Below are positions 8,979 to 20,603 of a stretch of DNA of 64,000 nt, in pieces (position 1 is the first letter of the stretch; every line of letters starts with the position of its first letter). This DNA comes from Sulfuriferula nivalis. GTDB lineage: Bacteria; Pseudomonadota; Gammaproteobacteria; Burkholderiales; Sulfuriferulaceae. The position numbers and the translations under genes were made by a program. The stretch lies in contig NZ_AP021881.1 in the NCBI RefSeq assembly GCF_009937995.1, forward strand, positions 2,790,001-2,854,000, written 5' to 3'. Under the pieces are notes generated by a model. The model had not been told where the DNA came from. It did no database searches and worked only from the letters and a program-made list of their open reading frames with translations.

Positions 8979-9422
8979 ATGTCTAAATATTCCAGCCCTA
9001 GCCAGCTTGCTTACCGCTATATAGACAGCAATGAACGCCTGCTGTCACTTAAATCGCATGTTAACGAAATTATGCGATGGCAGAAGATTTGGAGTGCAAT
9101 TGTTCCAAAAGGTTTAACAGAAGTGAGCCGTATCGGACAAATTCAGGCAGATAGTATAAGTATTTATTGTGACAATGGTGCGGCAGCGGCTAAATTACGC
9201 CAGCTCACGCCCAGCATTTGCGCTGCGTTTGCCAAACATGGCATCGCCAACCCTACCATACTGGTCAAAGTCCGTACCAATGCTATTCCAAACCGTGAAC
9301 ACATCGTGAACAAACCCGATTTAAGCAAGGTAGCTATTACAGAAATAGCACGACTTACGCATGATATAGAGGAAGGGGAATTGAGAACTGCGCTGGAAAA
9401 ATTACTAAGCAAACATCAATAA
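8979..9422 (+). CDS. DUF721 (DciA-like) family protein
   Basis: A 147-residue protein with the DUF721 fold: an N-terminal helix, a W-x-I-x-P-x-G-L-type block (WSAIVPKGLTEVSRIGQIQAD, described as conserved), then repeated hydrophobic strands ending LRQLTPSICAAF. DUF721 includes DciA, which loads or supports the replicative helicase DnaB in bacteria lacking DnaC. Whether this divergent copy does so is an inference. It sits between secA and lpxC, the usual betaproteobacterial location. Confidence 0.75.
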   Translation: MSKYSSPSQLAYRYIDSNERLLSLKSHVNEIMRWQKIWSAIVPKGLTEVSRIGQIQADSISIYCDNGAAAAKLRQLTPSICAAFAKHGIANPTILVKVRTNAIPNREHIVNKPDLSKVAITEIARLTHDIEEGELRTALEKLLSKHQ

Positions 9423-9423
9423 A

Positions 9424-9612
9424 TCAAATACCGACTAACAACACTCGCTCTGCCACCATTAACGTACCAAACAGTGCCACTAAAATCACAGCGACCTTAA
9501 GCACGTTCCAGACATATTGCAAATAACGCTTATCACCCGTCAGAAAATACAACGCACCCGATATAATCAGCGCGATGCATGCGAGGATAAACATCAACCG
9601 AATAATGAACAT
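9424..9612 (-). CDS. Small two-helix membrane protein after lpxC
   Basis: A 62-residue protein with two hydrophobic helices (about 3-22 and 35-59) joined by the charged loop TGDKRYLQYVW. Its ATG shares one base with the lpxC stop (TGATG), which implies translational coupling. It is convergent with the DUF721 gene with one base between the stops. I do not recognise a named family. Its fixed coupling to lpxC suggests an envelope role, but that is inference. Confidence 0.65.
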   Translation of the reverse strand: MFIIRLMFILACIALIISGALYFLTGDKRYLQYVWNVLKVAVILVALFGTLMVAERVLLVGI

Positions 9613-10526
9613 CAGCTAACCTGTGGATGCCACTGTCTTACACCCGCGGGTGCTAGCGCCTCATTCTCGAAGCTGACAAACTCCCAGGCTGATTGATCCT
9701 GCAACAGCGTACGCAATAATTTATTATTGAGTGCATGACCCGATTTATGTGCGTAAAACGCACCTATAATAGGATGACCAATGATGTATAAATCGCCTAT
9801 TGCATCCAGCACTTTATGCTTTACAAACTCGTCTTCGTAACGCAAACCATCACTATTCAACACCCGAAACTCGTCCATCACGATCGCGTTATCCAGACTA
9901 CCACCTAGCGCCAGACCATTTGCTCGCAACCATTCGACTTCTTGCATAAAACCAAATGTACGCGCGCGACTCACTTCCTTGATATAAGAAGTTTTGGCGA
10001 AATCCAGACTAATCGCCTGACCTGATTTTTCAAATACGGGATGTTTAAAATCTATGGTAAATTCTATTTTGAACCCATCATAAGGTTCAAATCGTACCCG
10101 TTTATCGCCTTCAACCACTTCTACGGATTTTTTAATACGTATAAATTTCTTAGCCACACCCTGTTCGGTAAATCCTGCGGACTGCAACAGAAATACAAAT
10201 GACGAGGCTGATCCATCCATAATCGGCACTTCTGGGCCATCCATATCGATATACACATTATCGATACCTAATCCAGCCAACGCTGACATCAAATGTTCTA
10301 CCGTAGCCACCGTCGCACGCCCGTTATCTAGCGTCGAACACAAACGCGTATCTCCTACTTGATTTGCATTCACCGCAATATCAACAGGTTCAGCCAGATC
10401 CACGCGACGGAATACCACACCCGTATTTGGCGCAGCAGGACGCAGCACGATGCTGGCCTTGGTGCCCGTGTGCAGACCCACGCCTGAAGCGCGAATAGTA
10501 TTCTTGATGGTACGTTGTTGTATCAT
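9612..10526 (-). CDS. lpxC: UDP-3-O-acyl-N-acetylglucosamine deacetylase LpxC
   Basis: A 304-residue LpxC, the committed zinc-dependent step of lipid A synthesis. Key blocks are [12 protein letters not shown] near the start, [15 protein letters not shown] with the metal His (about 78), and [14 protein letters not shown] plus [12 protein letters not shown] carrying the other metal and catalytic His residues. It lies 63 bases after ftsZ at the end of the dcw cluster, the standard proteobacterial position, and is coupled to the following 62-residue membrane protein. Confidence 0.97.
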   Translation of the reverse strand: MIQQRTIKNTIRASGVGLHTGTKASIVLRPAAPNTGVVFRRVDLAEPVDIAVNANQVGDTRLCSTLDNGRATVATVEHLMSALAGLGIDNVYIDMDGPEVPIMDGSASSFVFLLQSAGFTEQGVAKKFIRIKKSVEVVEGDKRVRFEPYDGFKIEFTIDFKHPVFEKSGQAISLDFAKTSYIKEVSRARTFGFMQEVEWLRANGLALGGSLDNAIVMDEFRVLNSDGLRYEDEFVKHKVLDAIGDLYIIGHPIIGAFYAHKSGHALNNKLLRTLLQDQSAWEFVSFENEALAPAGVRQWHPQVS

Positions 10527-10589
10527 GGATAATCAGGATAGATAGTTTCGCGCATTATAGCGCAAAACCACCCATCCCTGACATGCGCA

Positions 10590-11759
10590 TCAGTCAGCCT
10601 GCTTACGCAAGAACGCAGGAATATCCAGATAATCCATACCAGAACTCTTCATTGCTTCAACCTGTGCGCTGTTACCGGTGCTGCGTCCACTACGAAATAC
10701 GGTAGGCTCAGCGGTGTTGTCTGCATGATACTCAACATTACTTGCTGAATAATCATCCGTACCTGTTTTCATCACTATAACTGGTTTAGGTTGCTGACGT
10801 GCTACTGCGCCACCCAGACCGGTTGCAACTATAGTTACTCGCAATTCGTCACCGATTTCTTCGTCGATAACAGTACCCACAATGACCGTTGCTTCTTCTG
10901 CAGTAAAACCTTTAATTGTGTTCATAACTTCGTAGTACTCTTTCATTTTGAAAGAGCTTGAAGCCGTAATATTAACCAGCACGCCACGCGCACCAGCCAG
11001 ATTCACATCTTCCAGCAATGGGCTGGCTACAGCCTGTTGAGCCGCCATACGTGCACGGTCTGCACCTTGCGCCGCTGCTGAACCCATCATTGCCATACCC
11101 ATTTCCGACATTACTGTGGTTACGTCAGCAAAGTCGACGTTAACCATACCTGGGCAGTTAATCACTTCAGCGATACCTGCAACAGCACCATGCAATACGT
11201 TATTGGCGGCTTTAAATGCATCTAACATAGACACATCTTCACCCAATACTTGCATCAATTTTTCGTTAGGAATAACGATTAATGAATCTACATGACGTGA
11301 TAACGCTTCTATCCCGGCGTTGGCCAAACGTACGCGCTTACCTTCAAAGATGAAAGGCTTGGTCACTACAGCAACCGTTAATATACCCAGCTCTTTTGCT
11401 ACTTCAGCAACAACTGGTGCAGCACCTGTACCTGTACCACCGCCCATACCCGCAGTGATAAACAGCATATCGGCACCTTCTATCAGCTCAGCGATACGCT
11501 CTCTGTCTTCCAGCGCAGCTTCGCGGCCCACTTCTGGATTTGCACCCGCACCTAAACCGCGAGTCAGCTTGCCACCCAATTGCAATTGCACTTTTGCTGA
11601 ATTACGTTGTAATGCTTGTGCATCGGTATTGATGCAAATGAATTCAACGCCATCCACACCACATGCAATCATATGGTCAACTGCGTTACCACCACATCCA
11701 CCTACACCAATAACTTTGATAACGGCTTCTTGGCTAACTGTATCCATAATTTCAAACAT
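10590..11759 (-). CDS. ftsZ: Cell division GTPase FtsZ
   Basis: A 389-residue tubulin-like GTPase that forms the Z ring. The signature GGGTGTG is at 106-112, the N-terminal nucleotide-binding block GVGGCGGNAVDHM is at about 18-30, the linker is variable, and the C-terminal FtsA/ZipA-binding peptide DYLDIPAFLRKQAD is intact. AAGGAG lies 6 bases before the ATG at 11759, deciding that start over an ATG four codons inside. It follows ftsA after a 60-bp gap that may hold its own promoter. Confidence 0.98.
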   Translation of the reverse strand: MFEIMDTVSQEAVIKVIGVGGCGGNAVDHMIACGVDGVEFICINTDAQALQRNSAKVQLQLGGKLTRGLGAGANPEVGREAALEDRERIAELIEGADMLFITAGMGGGTGTGAAPVVAEVAKELGILTVAVVTKPFIFEGKRVRLANAGIEALSRHVDSLIVIPNEKLMQVLGEDVSMLDAFKAANNVLHGAVAGIAEVINCPGMVNVDFADVTTVMSEMGMAMMGSAAAQGADRARMAAQQAVASPLLEDVNLAGARGVLVNITASSSFKMKEYYEVMNTIKGFTAEEATVIVGTVIDEEIGDELRVTIVATGLGGAVARQQPKPVIVMKTGTDDYSASNVEYHADNTAEPTVFRSGRSTGNSAQVEAMKSSGMDYLDIPAFLRKQAD

Positions 11760-11819
11760 CTTTATCTCCTTAAATATTGCGCAACTAATAAATTAAATAA
11801 TGACCTAATTAAAAACTCA

Positions 11820-13055
11820 CTAAAAACTCTTGAACCAACCCTTCATCTTTTCTAATATTTGCTGCATAGATGTTCCTGAAAACTTGCTTGATGTCATGCG
11901 ATCCTGCTGATCCAATCCTGCCAGCAGCAAGCCCACACCAGTCGCATAGCGCGCATTGTGCATAACCTCTGATAGCCCACCCTGATATTGCGGCAAACCT
12001 AAACGTACTGGCATATGGAACACCTCCTCACCTAACTCAACCATGCCCTGCATTGCTGCCGAGCCCCCTGTAATCACTATCCCTGAACGCATCAACTCTT
12101 CAAAACCACTGCGGCGCAACTCGGCCTGTACCATTTCATACAGCTCCAATACTCTAGGCTCTATCACTTCAGCCAATAACTGCCGCGACATCTGCCGCGC
12201 ACCACGTTCACCTACACCCGGCACTTCGAACATGTCGTGCGCACCAGCTAATTGGCGCAATGCACAACCATTGGCTATTTTGATATCTTCAGCATCTTTC
12301 AATGGCGTACGCAATGCCAGCGCGATGTCATTGGTAATCTGATCACCCGCTATCGGTATTACTGCGGTATGCCGGATCGCACCTTGCGTGAACACGGCTA
12401 TATCCGTCGTACCACCACCGATATCCACAATGGCAACGCCCAAATCTTTTTCATCTTCGGTCAGCACAGCCATGGCTGAGGCTAGCGGCTGCAACACCAG
12501 ATCCACCACTTCCAGGCCACAACGACGCACGCACTTGATGATGTTTTGTGCGGCGGAAACCGCGCCCGTTACGATATGCACTTTCACTTCCAGACGCACA
12601 CCGCTCATACCGATAGGTTCACGCACATCTTCCTGACCATCAACCAGATATTCTTGCGGCAAGATATGCAAAATCTGCTGATCTGTAGGTATGTTCACTG
12701 CACGCGCAGTTTCTATCACCTTATCTACATCCCACTGCGTCACTTCTTTATCTTTAATCGGTACCATACCGTGTGAGTTAAAGCTCTTAATGTGACTGCC
12801 AGCTATCCCCGTATACACCTCGGTGATTTTGCAATCTGCCATCAGCTCAGCCTCTTCCAGCGCACGCTGGATAGAGTTCACAGTAGATTCGATATTGACC
12901 ACTACGCCTTTTTTCAGTCCGCGAGATGGGTGACTACCCATACCCACTACGCTTATTTCACCCTCTGGCGATACTTCAGCGACGATAGCGATAACCTTGG
13001 ATGTCCCTATATCCAGACCCACTATCAAATCGCGTTTATCTTTTGCTCTGCTCAT
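11820..13055 (-). CDS. ftsA: Cell division protein FtsA
   Basis: A 411-residue actin-like ATPase tethering FtsZ to the membrane. Visible blocks are the phosphate-1 motif VGLDIGTSKV near the start, the 1C/SHS2 region, phosphate-2 IVDIGGGTTDIAVF (about 205-220), the adenosine motif GIVITGGSAAMQGM, and a C-terminal amphipathic helix (MKGWFKSF) as membrane anchor. The ATG at 13055 overlaps the ftsQ stop by 4 bases. Confidence 0.97.
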   Translation of the reverse strand: MSRAKDKRDLIVGLDIGTSKVIAIVAEVSPEGEISVVGMGSHPSRGLKKGVVVNIESTVNSIQRALEEAELMADCKITEVYTGIAGSHIKSFNSHGMVPIKDKEVTQWDVDKVIETARAVNIPTDQQILHILPQEYLVDGQEDVREPIGMSGVRLEVKVHIVTGAVSAAQNIIKCVRRCGLEVVDLVLQPLASAMAVLTEDEKDLGVAIVDIGGGTTDIAVFTQGAIRHTAVIPIAGDQITNDIALALRTPLKDAEDIKIANGCALRQLAGAHDMFEVPGVGERGARQMSRQLLAEVIEPRVLELYEMVQAELRRSGFEELMRSGIVITGGSAAMQGMVELGEEVFHMPVRLGLPQYQGGLSEVMHNARYATGVGLLLAGLDQQDRMTSSKFSGTSMQQILEKMKGWFKSF

Positions 13056-13789
13056 ACTGATTTCCCCTGCGCCTGTACGACAGGCGGCTTCTTGTCACTT
13101 GCTAATAAATGCACCGCAAACCCTTTTGGATAACGCAAATCTATCTCGGCAACAGGCACAGTCAATTGCGCCATCGTCATCGGATACACTGCCACCCAGC
13201 GTGCTAACCGCTGTTGCGCTTGCTCACGCCCCAGCGCCAGACGCATACCATTACTCAACACTACTGACCAACTCCGCCTGTCATTCAACTCCACCTTCAC
13301 TGGATTAAGCTTGAGTGGCTGTAATATCTGAGTAAACTCCTGACTCGCTTGCAACACCTCCGGCGCACTACCATCCGGCCCATTCAAACTTGGCAACACC
13401 GCATCACTTGCTGCGCGATACACCTCGCCATACGAATTCACCAAGGCATCATCATTCCATCGCGCTGCTGCTTCATGTTCCTGCAACGTCACCACCAGCT
13501 TATTTGGCCATACCCGCCTCACAGCAGCCTCACGCACCCAGGGCAACTTGATAAATGCCGCACTGGTTGCATCCAAATCAGTACTAAAAAAATTGCCGTA
13601 CAAACGTTGCTGTACCACCAGCTTCACTTGTTGCTCAGTAACATGATGCGCGCCCAATATCTTTATTTCGTGCAAATCAAACATCGGCAACCTCGACAAC
13701 CATGTCAAACTTGCCCATAGCAGCAATGCCAGCGTGCCCCACAACATTAACTTTGTGAGACTGGCCAATTGCGACTCGTTATCCCACAC
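13052..13789 (-). CDS. ftsQ: Cell division protein FtsQ
   Basis: A 245-residue bitopic divisome protein: a short cytoplasmic tail, one transmembrane helix (about 13-30), a POTRA domain ([19 protein letters not shown] onward) and a FtsQ beta domain. The start is GTG at 13789, inside the ddl coding end, with GGAG 7 bases upstream (within ddl). The overlap of 11 bases indicates coupling to ddl. It recruits FtsL/FtsB to the division site. Confidence 0.93.
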   Translation of the reverse strand: MWDNESQLASLTKLMLWGTLALLLWASLTWLSRLPMFDLHEIKILGAHHVTEQQVKLVVQQRLYGNFFSTDLDATSAAFIKLPWVREAAVRRVWPNKLVVTLQEHEAAARWNDDALVNSYGEVYRAASDAVLPSLNGPDGSAPEVLQASQEFTQILQPLKLNPVKVELNDRRSWSVVLSNGMRLALGREQAQQRLARWVAVYPMTMAQLTVPVAEIDLRYPKGFAVHLLASDKKPPVVQAQGKSV

Positions 13790-14690
13790 GGGCTTGCTCC
13801 AAAATCGCTAACACCAGTTCATCGAATGTCATTCCTGCCGCCCTCGCCGCCATCGGCACCAGACTGTGATCTGTCATTCCTGGTGAGGTATTGGCTTCCA
13901 GAAAATATGGGCGCCCATCCGCATCTATCATCACATCCAGACGCGCCCAGCCCCGACAACCCAGCACGTCAAATGCCTGTACCGCCAGTTTCTGTATCGC
14001 TAATTCCAGCTCTGCTGGTAAACCACACGGCACACGGTATTCAGTGTCATCACGCAGATACTTGGCTTCAAAATCATAAAACGCCACTTTCGGCACCAGA
14101 CCTATCATCGGCAATGCTTTTCCCGCCAAAATCGCACAGGTGTATTCCCCCCCGGCGACAAACTTTTCCGCCAGCACCAGGCTGTCAAACTGCGCGGCTT
14201 TTTCCCATGCCGCCCGCAATTCGTTGGCTGCAGTCACTTTGCTCATGCCTATACTCGAACCTTCACGTGCAGGCTTAACAAAGATAGGCAAACCTAAACG
14301 TGCCACTACCGCATCAAAATCCGTATCCGCGTCTAGCAAAGCATATTCAGGCGTGGGGATACCAGCTGACTGCCATAACAATTTGGTACGCCATTTATCC
14401 ATGGCTAAGGCCGATGCCATTACACCGCTACCTGTATAAGGAATCTCCAACCAGTCCAGCGCGCCCTGTATCGTGCCATCCTCACCAAATCTGCCATGCA
14501 GCGCGATGATCACTCGATCAAATTTCTGTTCAGCCAGCGTAGCCATGTCGTGTTCCGCAGGGTCAAAGGCATGCGCATCAACACCCTGACGCAACAATGC
14601 TGCCAGCACCGCGTTGCCACTTTTGAGCGAAACATCCCGTTCCGCTGAGCGACCACCCAATAACACGCCTACCTTGCCGAAATCCTGCAT
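13779..14690 (-). CDS. ddl: D-alanine--D-alanine ligase
   Basis: A 303-residue ATP-grasp enzyme making D-Ala-D-Ala for peptidoglycan. Motifs are [13 protein letters not shown] near the N-terminus, [15 protein letters not shown] (ATP grasp), and the C-terminal [15 protein letters not shown] metal-binding block. The frame also has a TTG at 14696, but the ATG at 14690 has AGGA 7 bases upstream and is preferred. It lies between murB and ftsQ, as ddlB does in E. coli. Confidence 0.96.
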   Translation of the reverse strand: MQDFGKVGVLLGGRSAERDVSLKSGNAVLAALLRQGVDAHAFDPAEHDMATLAEQKFDRVIIALHGRFGEDGTIQGALDWLEIPYTGSGVMASALAMDKWRTKLLWQSAGIPTPEYALLDADTDFDAVVARLGLPIFVKPAREGSSIGMSKVTAANELRAAWEKAAQFDSLVLAEKFVAGGEYTCAILAGKALPMIGLVPKVAFYDFEAKYLRDDTEYRVPCGLPAELELAIQKLAVQAFDVLGCRGWARLDVMIDADGRPYFLEANTSPGMTDHSLVPMAARAAGMTFDELVLAILEQARVG

Positions 14691-14692
14691 TT

Positions 14693-15610
14693 TCAATTCC
14701 TGTCCCCTATGACTCGCACTTCCCGCTGCAACGTGACGCCTGTTTGCGTCAATACCGTCGCAGCCACATCGTCTATCAAATTTTCTATATCCGCCGCACT
14801 GGCATTACCGGTATTCACGATAAAATTTGCATGCTTCATCGACACTTGCGCGCCACCCAGCTGTTTACCTTTTAGTCCACTAACCTCTATCAACCGCGCC
14901 GCATAATCTCCTACCGGGTTACGAAATACTGAACCGGCATTAGGCTGCCCCAAGGGCTGACTGGAAATTCGTTGCTGCAATAATTTCTTAATTTCCAGTT
15001 TCGATGCTGCGCCATCACCTACCGGCAACTCGAACCAGCCACCGACAAACCATTCTTCTTCTGCTGCTACGTGCAACACCACATGGCGATAATCCAATTC
15101 ATAATCACTACGGGCTCTCTCCTGCAACTCGCCCTGGCGATTAATGGTCAGCGCACGCCGTGCAATGCGCCAGGTATCACTGCCATAACAACCTGCATTC
15201 ATCGCCAGCGCCCCGCCCACCGTACCTGGGATACCCGCCATAAACTCCGCACCGATCAAATCCTGCCCCGCCGCAAAACGTGCTAATTTCGGTGCAGCTA
15301 CTCCAGCTTCCGCAAAAATCTCACCCGTTGCATCATCTTTACGGATTAAACGTATTTCTCGTAACGCGCCATGCAACAAAATCACCGCACCGCGATAGCC
15401 ACCATCACGTACCAATAAATTACTGCCCAAACCCACACAGGTCACCGCCATCTCAGCCGGCAAACTGCGCAAATACGCTGCCATATCCGCCACGTCCACA
15501 GGCACATATACCTGTTCCGCATGACCACCTGCGCGCCAGCTGACATGCCCGCTCATGGGCTCATCATGATGTAATTGACCACGTAAGATCGTGTTCAAAT
15601 CAGCGCACAT
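14693..15610 (-). CDS. murB: UDP-N-acetylenolpyruvoylglucosamine reductase MurB
   Basis: A 305-residue FAD enzyme reducing enolpyruvyl-UDP-GlcNAc to UDP-MurNAc with NADPH. It shows [10 protein letters not shown] near residue 25, FAD-binding [12 protein letters not shown] (about 60-72), [18 protein letters not shown], and the catalytic Ser region NAGSVFRNP. The C-terminus is of the short type I kind. The start overlaps the end of murC by 11 bases. In the dcw order it sits between murC and ddl. Confidence 0.96.
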   Translation of the reverse strand: MCADLNTILRGQLHHDEPMSGHVSWRAGGHAEQVYVPVDVADMAAYLRSLPAEMAVTCVGLGSNLLVRDGGYRGAVILLHGALREIRLIRKDDATGEIFAEAGVAAPKLARFAAGQDLIGAEFMAGIPGTVGGALAMNAGCYGSDTWRIARRALTINRQGELQERARSDYELDYRHVVLHVAAEEEWFVGGWFELPVGDGAASKLEIKKLLQQRISSQPLGQPNAGSVFRNPVGDYAARLIEVSGLKGKQLGGAQVSMKHANFIVNTGNASAADIENLIDDVAATVLTQTGVTLQREVRVIGDRN

Positions 15611-16997
15611 GTGTCACCTCCAGCACTTGTGCTGGTGTATTACCAATGGAACCTGCACCCATGGTCAACACCACATCGCCGTCTTGCACTGAGTCCAATA
15701 TCGTTGCTGGCATATCAGCTATCTGCTCAACGAACAATGGTTCTACCTTACCGGTCACCCGTATCGCACGTGCCAGTGCACGACCATCCGCTGCAACTAT
15801 GGGTGCTTCACCAGCCGCGTAGACTTCAGCCAGCAACAGCACATCCACGCTCGACAGCACTTTGACGAAATCTTCAAACACATCACGGGTACGCGTATAG
15901 CGATGCGGCTGGAACGCCAGCACCAGTCGCCGTCCTGGAAATGCAGCGCGTGCAGCCGCCAGCGTTGCTGCCATTTCTACCGGATGGTGACCATAATCAT
16001 CCACCAGCGTAAACGTTCCACCTGCTGCAATAGCGACTTCTCCATAACGCTGGAAACGTCGTCCCACCCCACTGAAATCTGCCAAAGCCTGTGCAATAGC
16101 TACTGCTGATGCACCTACTTCCAAACCAATCGCAATCGCGGCCAATGCATTCAGCACGTTATGTACGCCTGGTAAATTCAGTACCACGTCCATCACATGA
16201 CGACCGCCGCCGTTCTGCACAGCAAAATGCATCTGCCCGCCAACGTGGCGCACGTTTACAGCGCGAATGTCTGCACCCTCACTCAAACCATAACCCGTTA
16301 CCGGCTTGGTAATCATCGGCATAATGGCACGCACGTTAGCATCATCAACGCACAGAACTGCGCGACCATAAAATGGAATATGCTCAACAAATTCCACAAA
16401 CGCATGTTTTAATTTTTCAAAGTCATGTCCATAAGTTTCCATATGGTCTGCATCGATATTGGTCACTACCGCCAGTATCGGTAGCAGGTGCAGGAACGAC
16501 GCATCTGATTCATCTGCTTCCACCACGATGTAATTACCTTGACCCAAACGTGCATTTGCACCTGCTGCTTCCAGCCTGCCACCAATAACAAATGTTGGAT
16601 CCATCCCCGCCTGCGCCAAAATACTGGTCACCAGTGAAGTTGTTGTCGTCTTGCCATGTGTACCCGCAATCGCAATGCCCTGACGCAAACGCATCAATTC
16701 AGCCAGCATAATTGCGCGTGGCACGACTGGTGTCGCACGCTCGCGTGCCGCAACTACTTCAACGTTGTCCGCTTTCACTGCAGTTGATACCACCACCGCA
16801 TCTGCCGCACCGATATTGCCGGCAGCGTGCCCAACAAATATCTGTATACCCAGACTCTGTAAGCGACGGGTTACAGTGTTATCCGCCATATCCGAACCAG
16901 TGACTTCATAGCCAAGATTTTTTAAAACCTCAGCTATCCCGCTCATCCCTGAGCCGCCTATACCAACGAAATGTATCTGTTTTACTTTATGTTTCAT
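15600..16997 (-). CDS. murC: UDP-N-acetylmuramate--L-alanine ligase MurC
   Basis: A 465-residue Mur ligase adding L-Ala to UDP-MurNAc. The N-terminal nucleotide-sugar motif [17 protein letters not shown], the P-loop [12 protein letters not shown] (about 108-119) and the central [11 protein letters not shown] and [13 protein letters not shown] blocks are all present. The start at 16997 is chosen because its ATG overlaps the murG stop (ATGA); the longer frame to 17015 would intrude on murG. Confidence 0.96.
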   Translation of the reverse strand: MKHKVKQIHFVGIGGSGMSGIAEVLKNLGYEVTGSDMADNTVTRRLQSLGIQIFVGHAAGNIGAADAVVVSTAVKADNVEVVAARERATPVVPRAIMLAELMRLRQGIAIAGTHGKTTTTSLVTSILAQAGMDPTFVIGGRLEAAGANARLGQGNYIVVEADESDASFLHLLPILAVVTNIDADHMETYGHDFEKLKHAFVEFVEHIPFYGRAVLCVDDANVRAIMPMITKPVTGYGLSEGADIRAVNVRHVGGQMHFAVQNGGGRHVMDVVLNLPGVHNVLNALAAIAIGLEVGASAVAIAQALADFSGVGRRFQRYGEVAIAAGGTFTLVDDYGHHPVEMAATLAAARAAFPGRRLVLAFQPHRYTRTRDVFEDFVKVLSSVDVLLLAEVYAAGEAPIVAADGRALARAIRVTGKVEPLFVEQIADMPATILDSVQDGDVVLTMGAGSIGNTPAQVLEVTHVR

Positions 16998-18085
16998 TGC
17001 GCTAACCCCATACACAGTTGTGCCACTGCCATCGTTGCATCAGGCTTGGCCAGCGATTTCGCTGCCTGCGCCATCGCCAACAGCTGCGCACTGTCTAATT
17101 GTTGTAATGTTCTGGCTAACTGCACCGCGCTCAAATCTGCTTGTGGTAATAGTTGCGCCGCACCTGCCGCCACCAAAAACTGTGCATTCGTGGTCTGATG
17201 ATCATCAACTGCATGCGGGTAAGGCACGAGCAACGCAGGCACACCCGCCGCTGCCAGTTCCGCCACCGTTAATGCACCTGCGCGGGTAATCGCTAAATCG
17301 CACCAATTATAGACTTCAGCCATATCAACGATGTAATCACGTACATCAGCATTCACCGCCACTGCCTGATAGTTTTCACGCAGCTTGTCCACATGTTTGG
17401 CACCCGACTGATGAATAACTTCAGGTCTCTGCGTATCGGGTATCAACGACAATGCCATCGGCACGATGTCATTCAATGCAGTCGCACCCAGACTGCCACC
17501 CACCACCAGCAAGCGCAGAGGTCGCGCTGGTATAGCTTGCTTGGCTGGTACTGCCGCTATGGTATTGCGCACCGGATTACCCAACCAGTTTGTTGTGACT
17601 TTACGACATGGAATAGGCTTATCCTGGCGATTCGTAAATGCTGCCGGAAAGCCCACTACAATCTTGTCTGCCAGACACGCGAGTATCCGATTAGTTAGTC
17701 CGGCAATTGAATTTTGCTCATGCACTACCAAAGGTTTACCCAGCAACACCGCCATCATGCCACCAGGAAAGCTGGGGTAGCCACCCATGCCCAGCACTAC
17801 ATCCGGCTGGTATTTACGTAACGCTTTTAATGCCTGTGCAAAGGCCACCAACAAAGTAAACGGCAATTTAATTTTGCGCAGTAAGCCATTGCCACGCACA
17901 CCACCCATGGATAAGTTCACCATGGTGTAACCGTGCTCAGGCACAATACGTGTTTCCATGCCATGTTGAGTACCTAGCCATACTACATTCCAGCCCGCAT
18001 CGCGCACCGCAGCGGCGACAGCCAGACCAGGGTAGATATGCCCGCCGGTACCGCCTGCCATAACCATAAGTGTGCGAGTTTTCAT
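16994..18085 (-). CDS. murG: UDP-N-acetylglucosamine transferase MurG
   Basis: A 363-residue GT-B glycosyltransferase converting lipid I to lipid II on the inner face of the membrane. It has the Gly-rich loop [16 protein letters not shown] at the N-terminus, [12 protein letters not shown] in the middle and the donor-binding [24 protein letters not shown] block. The ATG at 18085 shares a base with the ftsW stop (TGATG). A TTG one codon earlier is possible but less likely. Confidence 0.96.
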   Translation of the reverse strand: MKTRTLMVMAGGTGGHIYPGLAVAAAVRDAGWNVVWLGTQHGMETRIVPEHGYTMVNLSMGGVRGNGLLRKIKLPFTLLVAFAQALKALRKYQPDVVLGMGGYPSFPGGMMAVLLGKPLVVHEQNSIAGLTNRILACLADKIVVGFPAAFTNRQDKPIPCRKVTTNWLGNPVRNTIAAVPAKQAIPARPLRLLVVGGSLGATALNDIVPMALSLIPDTQRPEVIHQSGAKHVDKLRENYQAVAVNADVRDYIVDMAEVYNWCDLAITRAGALTVAELAAAGVPALLVPYPHAVDDHQTTNAQFLVAAGAAQLLPQADLSAVQLARTLQQLDSAQLLAMAQAAKSLAKPDATMAVAQLCMGLAQ

Positions 18086-19266
18086 CAAGTACCCTTTTTG
18101 CCGCGCTGCAAACTGCGTGTTTCATAATCCACACGCAATAAAATTGCTATCGCCATGCAATTTGCCACTATGCCGCTACCACCAAAAGATAAGAATGGCA
18201 GGGTTAATCCCTTAGTTGGCAACAACCCAACATTCACGCCGATGTTAATGCACGCCTGTACACCTAACCACACACCTATACCCATAGCGGTTAATGCGCA
18301 GAAATGGCGTTCGAGTTTTGCTGCTGTACGACCGATCTGAAATGCTCGCAATACCAATGCTGCAAATAATGCGATAACGAAGGCGACGCCTACAAAACCA
18401 AGCTCTTCCGCGATGACAGCCAACAAAAAGTCTGTGTGTGCCTCAGGCAGGTAAAACATTTTCTCCACACTGCCACCCAGGCCTAAACCAGTCCATTGCC
18501 CGCGTCCGAATGCTATAAGTGCATGTGATAGCTGATACCCTTTGCCATAAGGATCAGCCCACGGATCCATAAACCCAACGATGCGTTGCAAACGATATGG
18601 TGAACTCCAGATCAGGCCAACGAATCCCACTACCAACCCTACCAACAACACACCGAATATCTTCAGGTTCAGCCCACCCAGAAACAAAATCGACATAGCA
18701 ATCGCGATAATCACCACAAATGCACCAAAGTCAGGCTCACGTAGCAGCAATGCGCCGGTAAACAACATCGCAATCAGCATGGGTGCGAATCCCTGTTTCA
18801 CACTATGCATAAGCGCCCCCTTGCGTACCGTATAGTCGGCTGCATATAAAACTGCTGCGAGCTTCATTAATTCCGAAGGCTGCAAATTCAGAATACCTAG
18901 TGGCAACCAGCGTTGACTGCCATTTACGTTACGACCTAATCCGGGTATCAACACTAGCGCCAGCAGTACCAGACCACCCACAAACAACCATGGCGCAAGC
19001 TTCTGCCAGCGCATCATGGGTATTTGAAATACGGTGTACGCAGCAATACCGCCAATAATCAGAAACATCAAATGGCGCTGTGCAAAAAACCAGGGGTTAT
19101 GTCCACTCGCCTTGTTTGCTTCAGCAATATCTATAGACGCCGAATACACCATCACAAAACCAAATGACAACAAAGCCAGGGTCAGCCAGATCAGCACGTA
19201 GTCAAACTCCTCTACGTGTCTACGTAATCTGGGTGAAGCAGCTCTGTTGGTCATAGATTCAGCCAT
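18085..19266 (-). CDS. ftsW: Peptidoglycan glycosyltransferase FtsW
   Basis: A 393-residue SEDS-family polymerase with about ten transmembrane helices. Motifs are the QPSEL block ([12 protein letters not shown]), the extracytoplasmic loop with [17 protein letters not shown], and [16 protein letters not shown] near the C-terminus. It works with FtsI in septal wall synthesis. GAGGTG lies 5 bases before the ATG at 19266, and the start overlaps murD by 8 bases. Confidence 0.96.
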   Translation of the reverse strand: MAESMTNRAASPRLRRHVEEFDYVLIWLTLALLSFGFVMVYSASIDIAEANKASGHNPWFFAQRHLMFLIIGGIAAYTVFQIPMMRWQKLAPWLFVGGLVLLALVLIPGLGRNVNGSQRWLPLGILNLQPSELMKLAAVLYAADYTVRKGALMHSVKQGFAPMLIAMLFTGALLLREPDFGAFVVIIAIAMSILFLGGLNLKIFGVLLVGLVVGFVGLIWSSPYRLQRIVGFMDPWADPYGKGYQLSHALIAFGRGQWTGLGLGGSVEKMFYLPEAHTDFLLAVIAEELGFVGVAFVIALFAALVLRAFQIGRTAAKLERHFCALTAMGIGVWLGVQACINIGVNVGLLPTKGLTLPFLSFGGSGIVANCMAIAILLRVDYETRSLQRGKKGT

Positions 19267-20602
19267 GTGACACCTCGGAGAGATTATTTACAGCTGCAAC
19301 AAATACTTCAGCACGGTGCGCATAATTCTTGAACATATCAAAACTGGCGCATGCTGGAGATAGCAATACTGCATCACCTGCTTGCGCTTGCGCATAAGCA
19401 AGGCTTACTGCCTGCTCCATACTTTCTGCACGCAATATGGGCACACCAGCTGATGCTATTGCCTGCGCAATCAACTCACCATCCCGCCCAATTTGCACGA
19501 CTGCACGTGCTGATTTTTTTACAGCAGCTGCCAACGGGGTAAAATCCTGCCCCTTGCCTTCACCACCGACTATCAGCACCACAGGCTTATCCATACCGTT
19601 TAATGCAGCCTCTGTTGCACCGACATTGGTACCTTTGGAATCATCATAGAAATCTACGCCACCGACTTTTGCTACCCATTCCACCCGGTGTGGCAAGCCC
19701 TTGAATTCACCCATCGCCTTAGCTAAGGGCGCATCTGGCAACCCTGCTGCTGCGCATAATGCCCATGCTGCCAGCGCATTCGCGGCGTTATGCAAACCAG
19801 CCAGTGGCAGATCTTTCACCGCCATTAACTGATGATGACCACGACACAAATAACCGTCACGGATACCGTATTCATTATCCTGTTCGCTCGCATCCAGCCC
19901 GAATGTCACCACGTCATGCGTTGCCATTGCCATACTGCGCCGATCTTCACGATTCAATACCTGCACACCACCGGCCTTAAAAATCCGCGCCTTGGTTTCG
20001 GCATAGTCGTCCATGCCGGCATAGCGATCCAGATGGTCTTCGCTTACGTTCAATACAGTCGCTGCAACTGGATGCAAGGTATAAGTCGTTTCCAACTGAA
20101 AACTGGACAGCTCCAACACGAAAATATCCGTTTCAGGATGATCTTCCAATGCATCCAGTACAGGTAAGCCGATGTTGCCCGCCATCAAGGTACGTTTGCC
20201 CGCCTCACGACACATCGCATCGACCATCGTAGTCACTGTGCTCTTGCCATTTGATCCGGTAATCGCAATCACTTGTGATTTCTCCGGTAGCGCTTGCGCA
20301 AACAGTTCCACATCACTCCACACCGACACACCACGCTCGATTGCCGCCTGTATCAAGGGCTGCTGCACAGGTACACCAGGACTGATAATGATGCGATCAG
20401 CCCAGGAAAAATCTTCCGCCAGGAACTCGCCTGCGCTTACTTTAATCGCTGGATTGATCGCCATTAATGCTGGCAAGTTGGCAAGCTCAGTCGCGCTATC
20501 CGCCACCCGCAAATCAGCGCCACGGTGCGACAACCAGCGTGCCGCTGCCAGCCCGCTATTGCCTAAGCCCAAAATTAAAACATGATCACCGTACCAGTTC
20601 AT
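19259..20602 (-). CDS. murD: UDP-N-acetylmuramoylalanine--D-glutamate ligase MurD
   Basis: A 447-residue Mur ligase adding D-Glu. It shows [15 protein letters not shown] at the N-terminus, the P-loop [14 protein letters not shown] (about 114-127), [12 protein letters not shown], and the C-terminal [20 protein letters not shown]-like block (here AHRAEVF). It lies one base after the mraY stop in the minus-strand order and overlaps ftsW. Confidence 0.96.
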   Translation of the reverse strand: MNWYGDHVLILGLGNSGLAAARWLSHRGADLRVADSATELANLPALMAINPAIKVSAGEFLAEDFSWADRIIISPGVPVQQPLIQAAIERGVSVWSDVELFAQALPEKSQVIAITGSNGKSTVTTMVDAMCREAGKRTLMAGNIGLPVLDALEDHPETDIFVLELSSFQLETTYTLHPVAATVLNVSEDHLDRYAGMDDYAETKARIFKAGGVQVLNREDRRSMAMATHDVVTFGLDASEQDNEYGIRDGYLCRGHHQLMAVKDLPLAGLHNAANALAAWALCAAAGLPDAPLAKAMGEFKGLPHRVEWVAKVGGVDFYDDSKGTNVGATEAALNGMDKPVVLIVGGEGKGQDFTPLAAAVKKSARAVVQIGRDGELIAQAIASAGVPILRAESMEQAVSLAYAQAQAGDAVLLSPACASFDMFKNYAHRAEVFVAAVNNLSEVSHG

Positions 20603-20603
20603 A

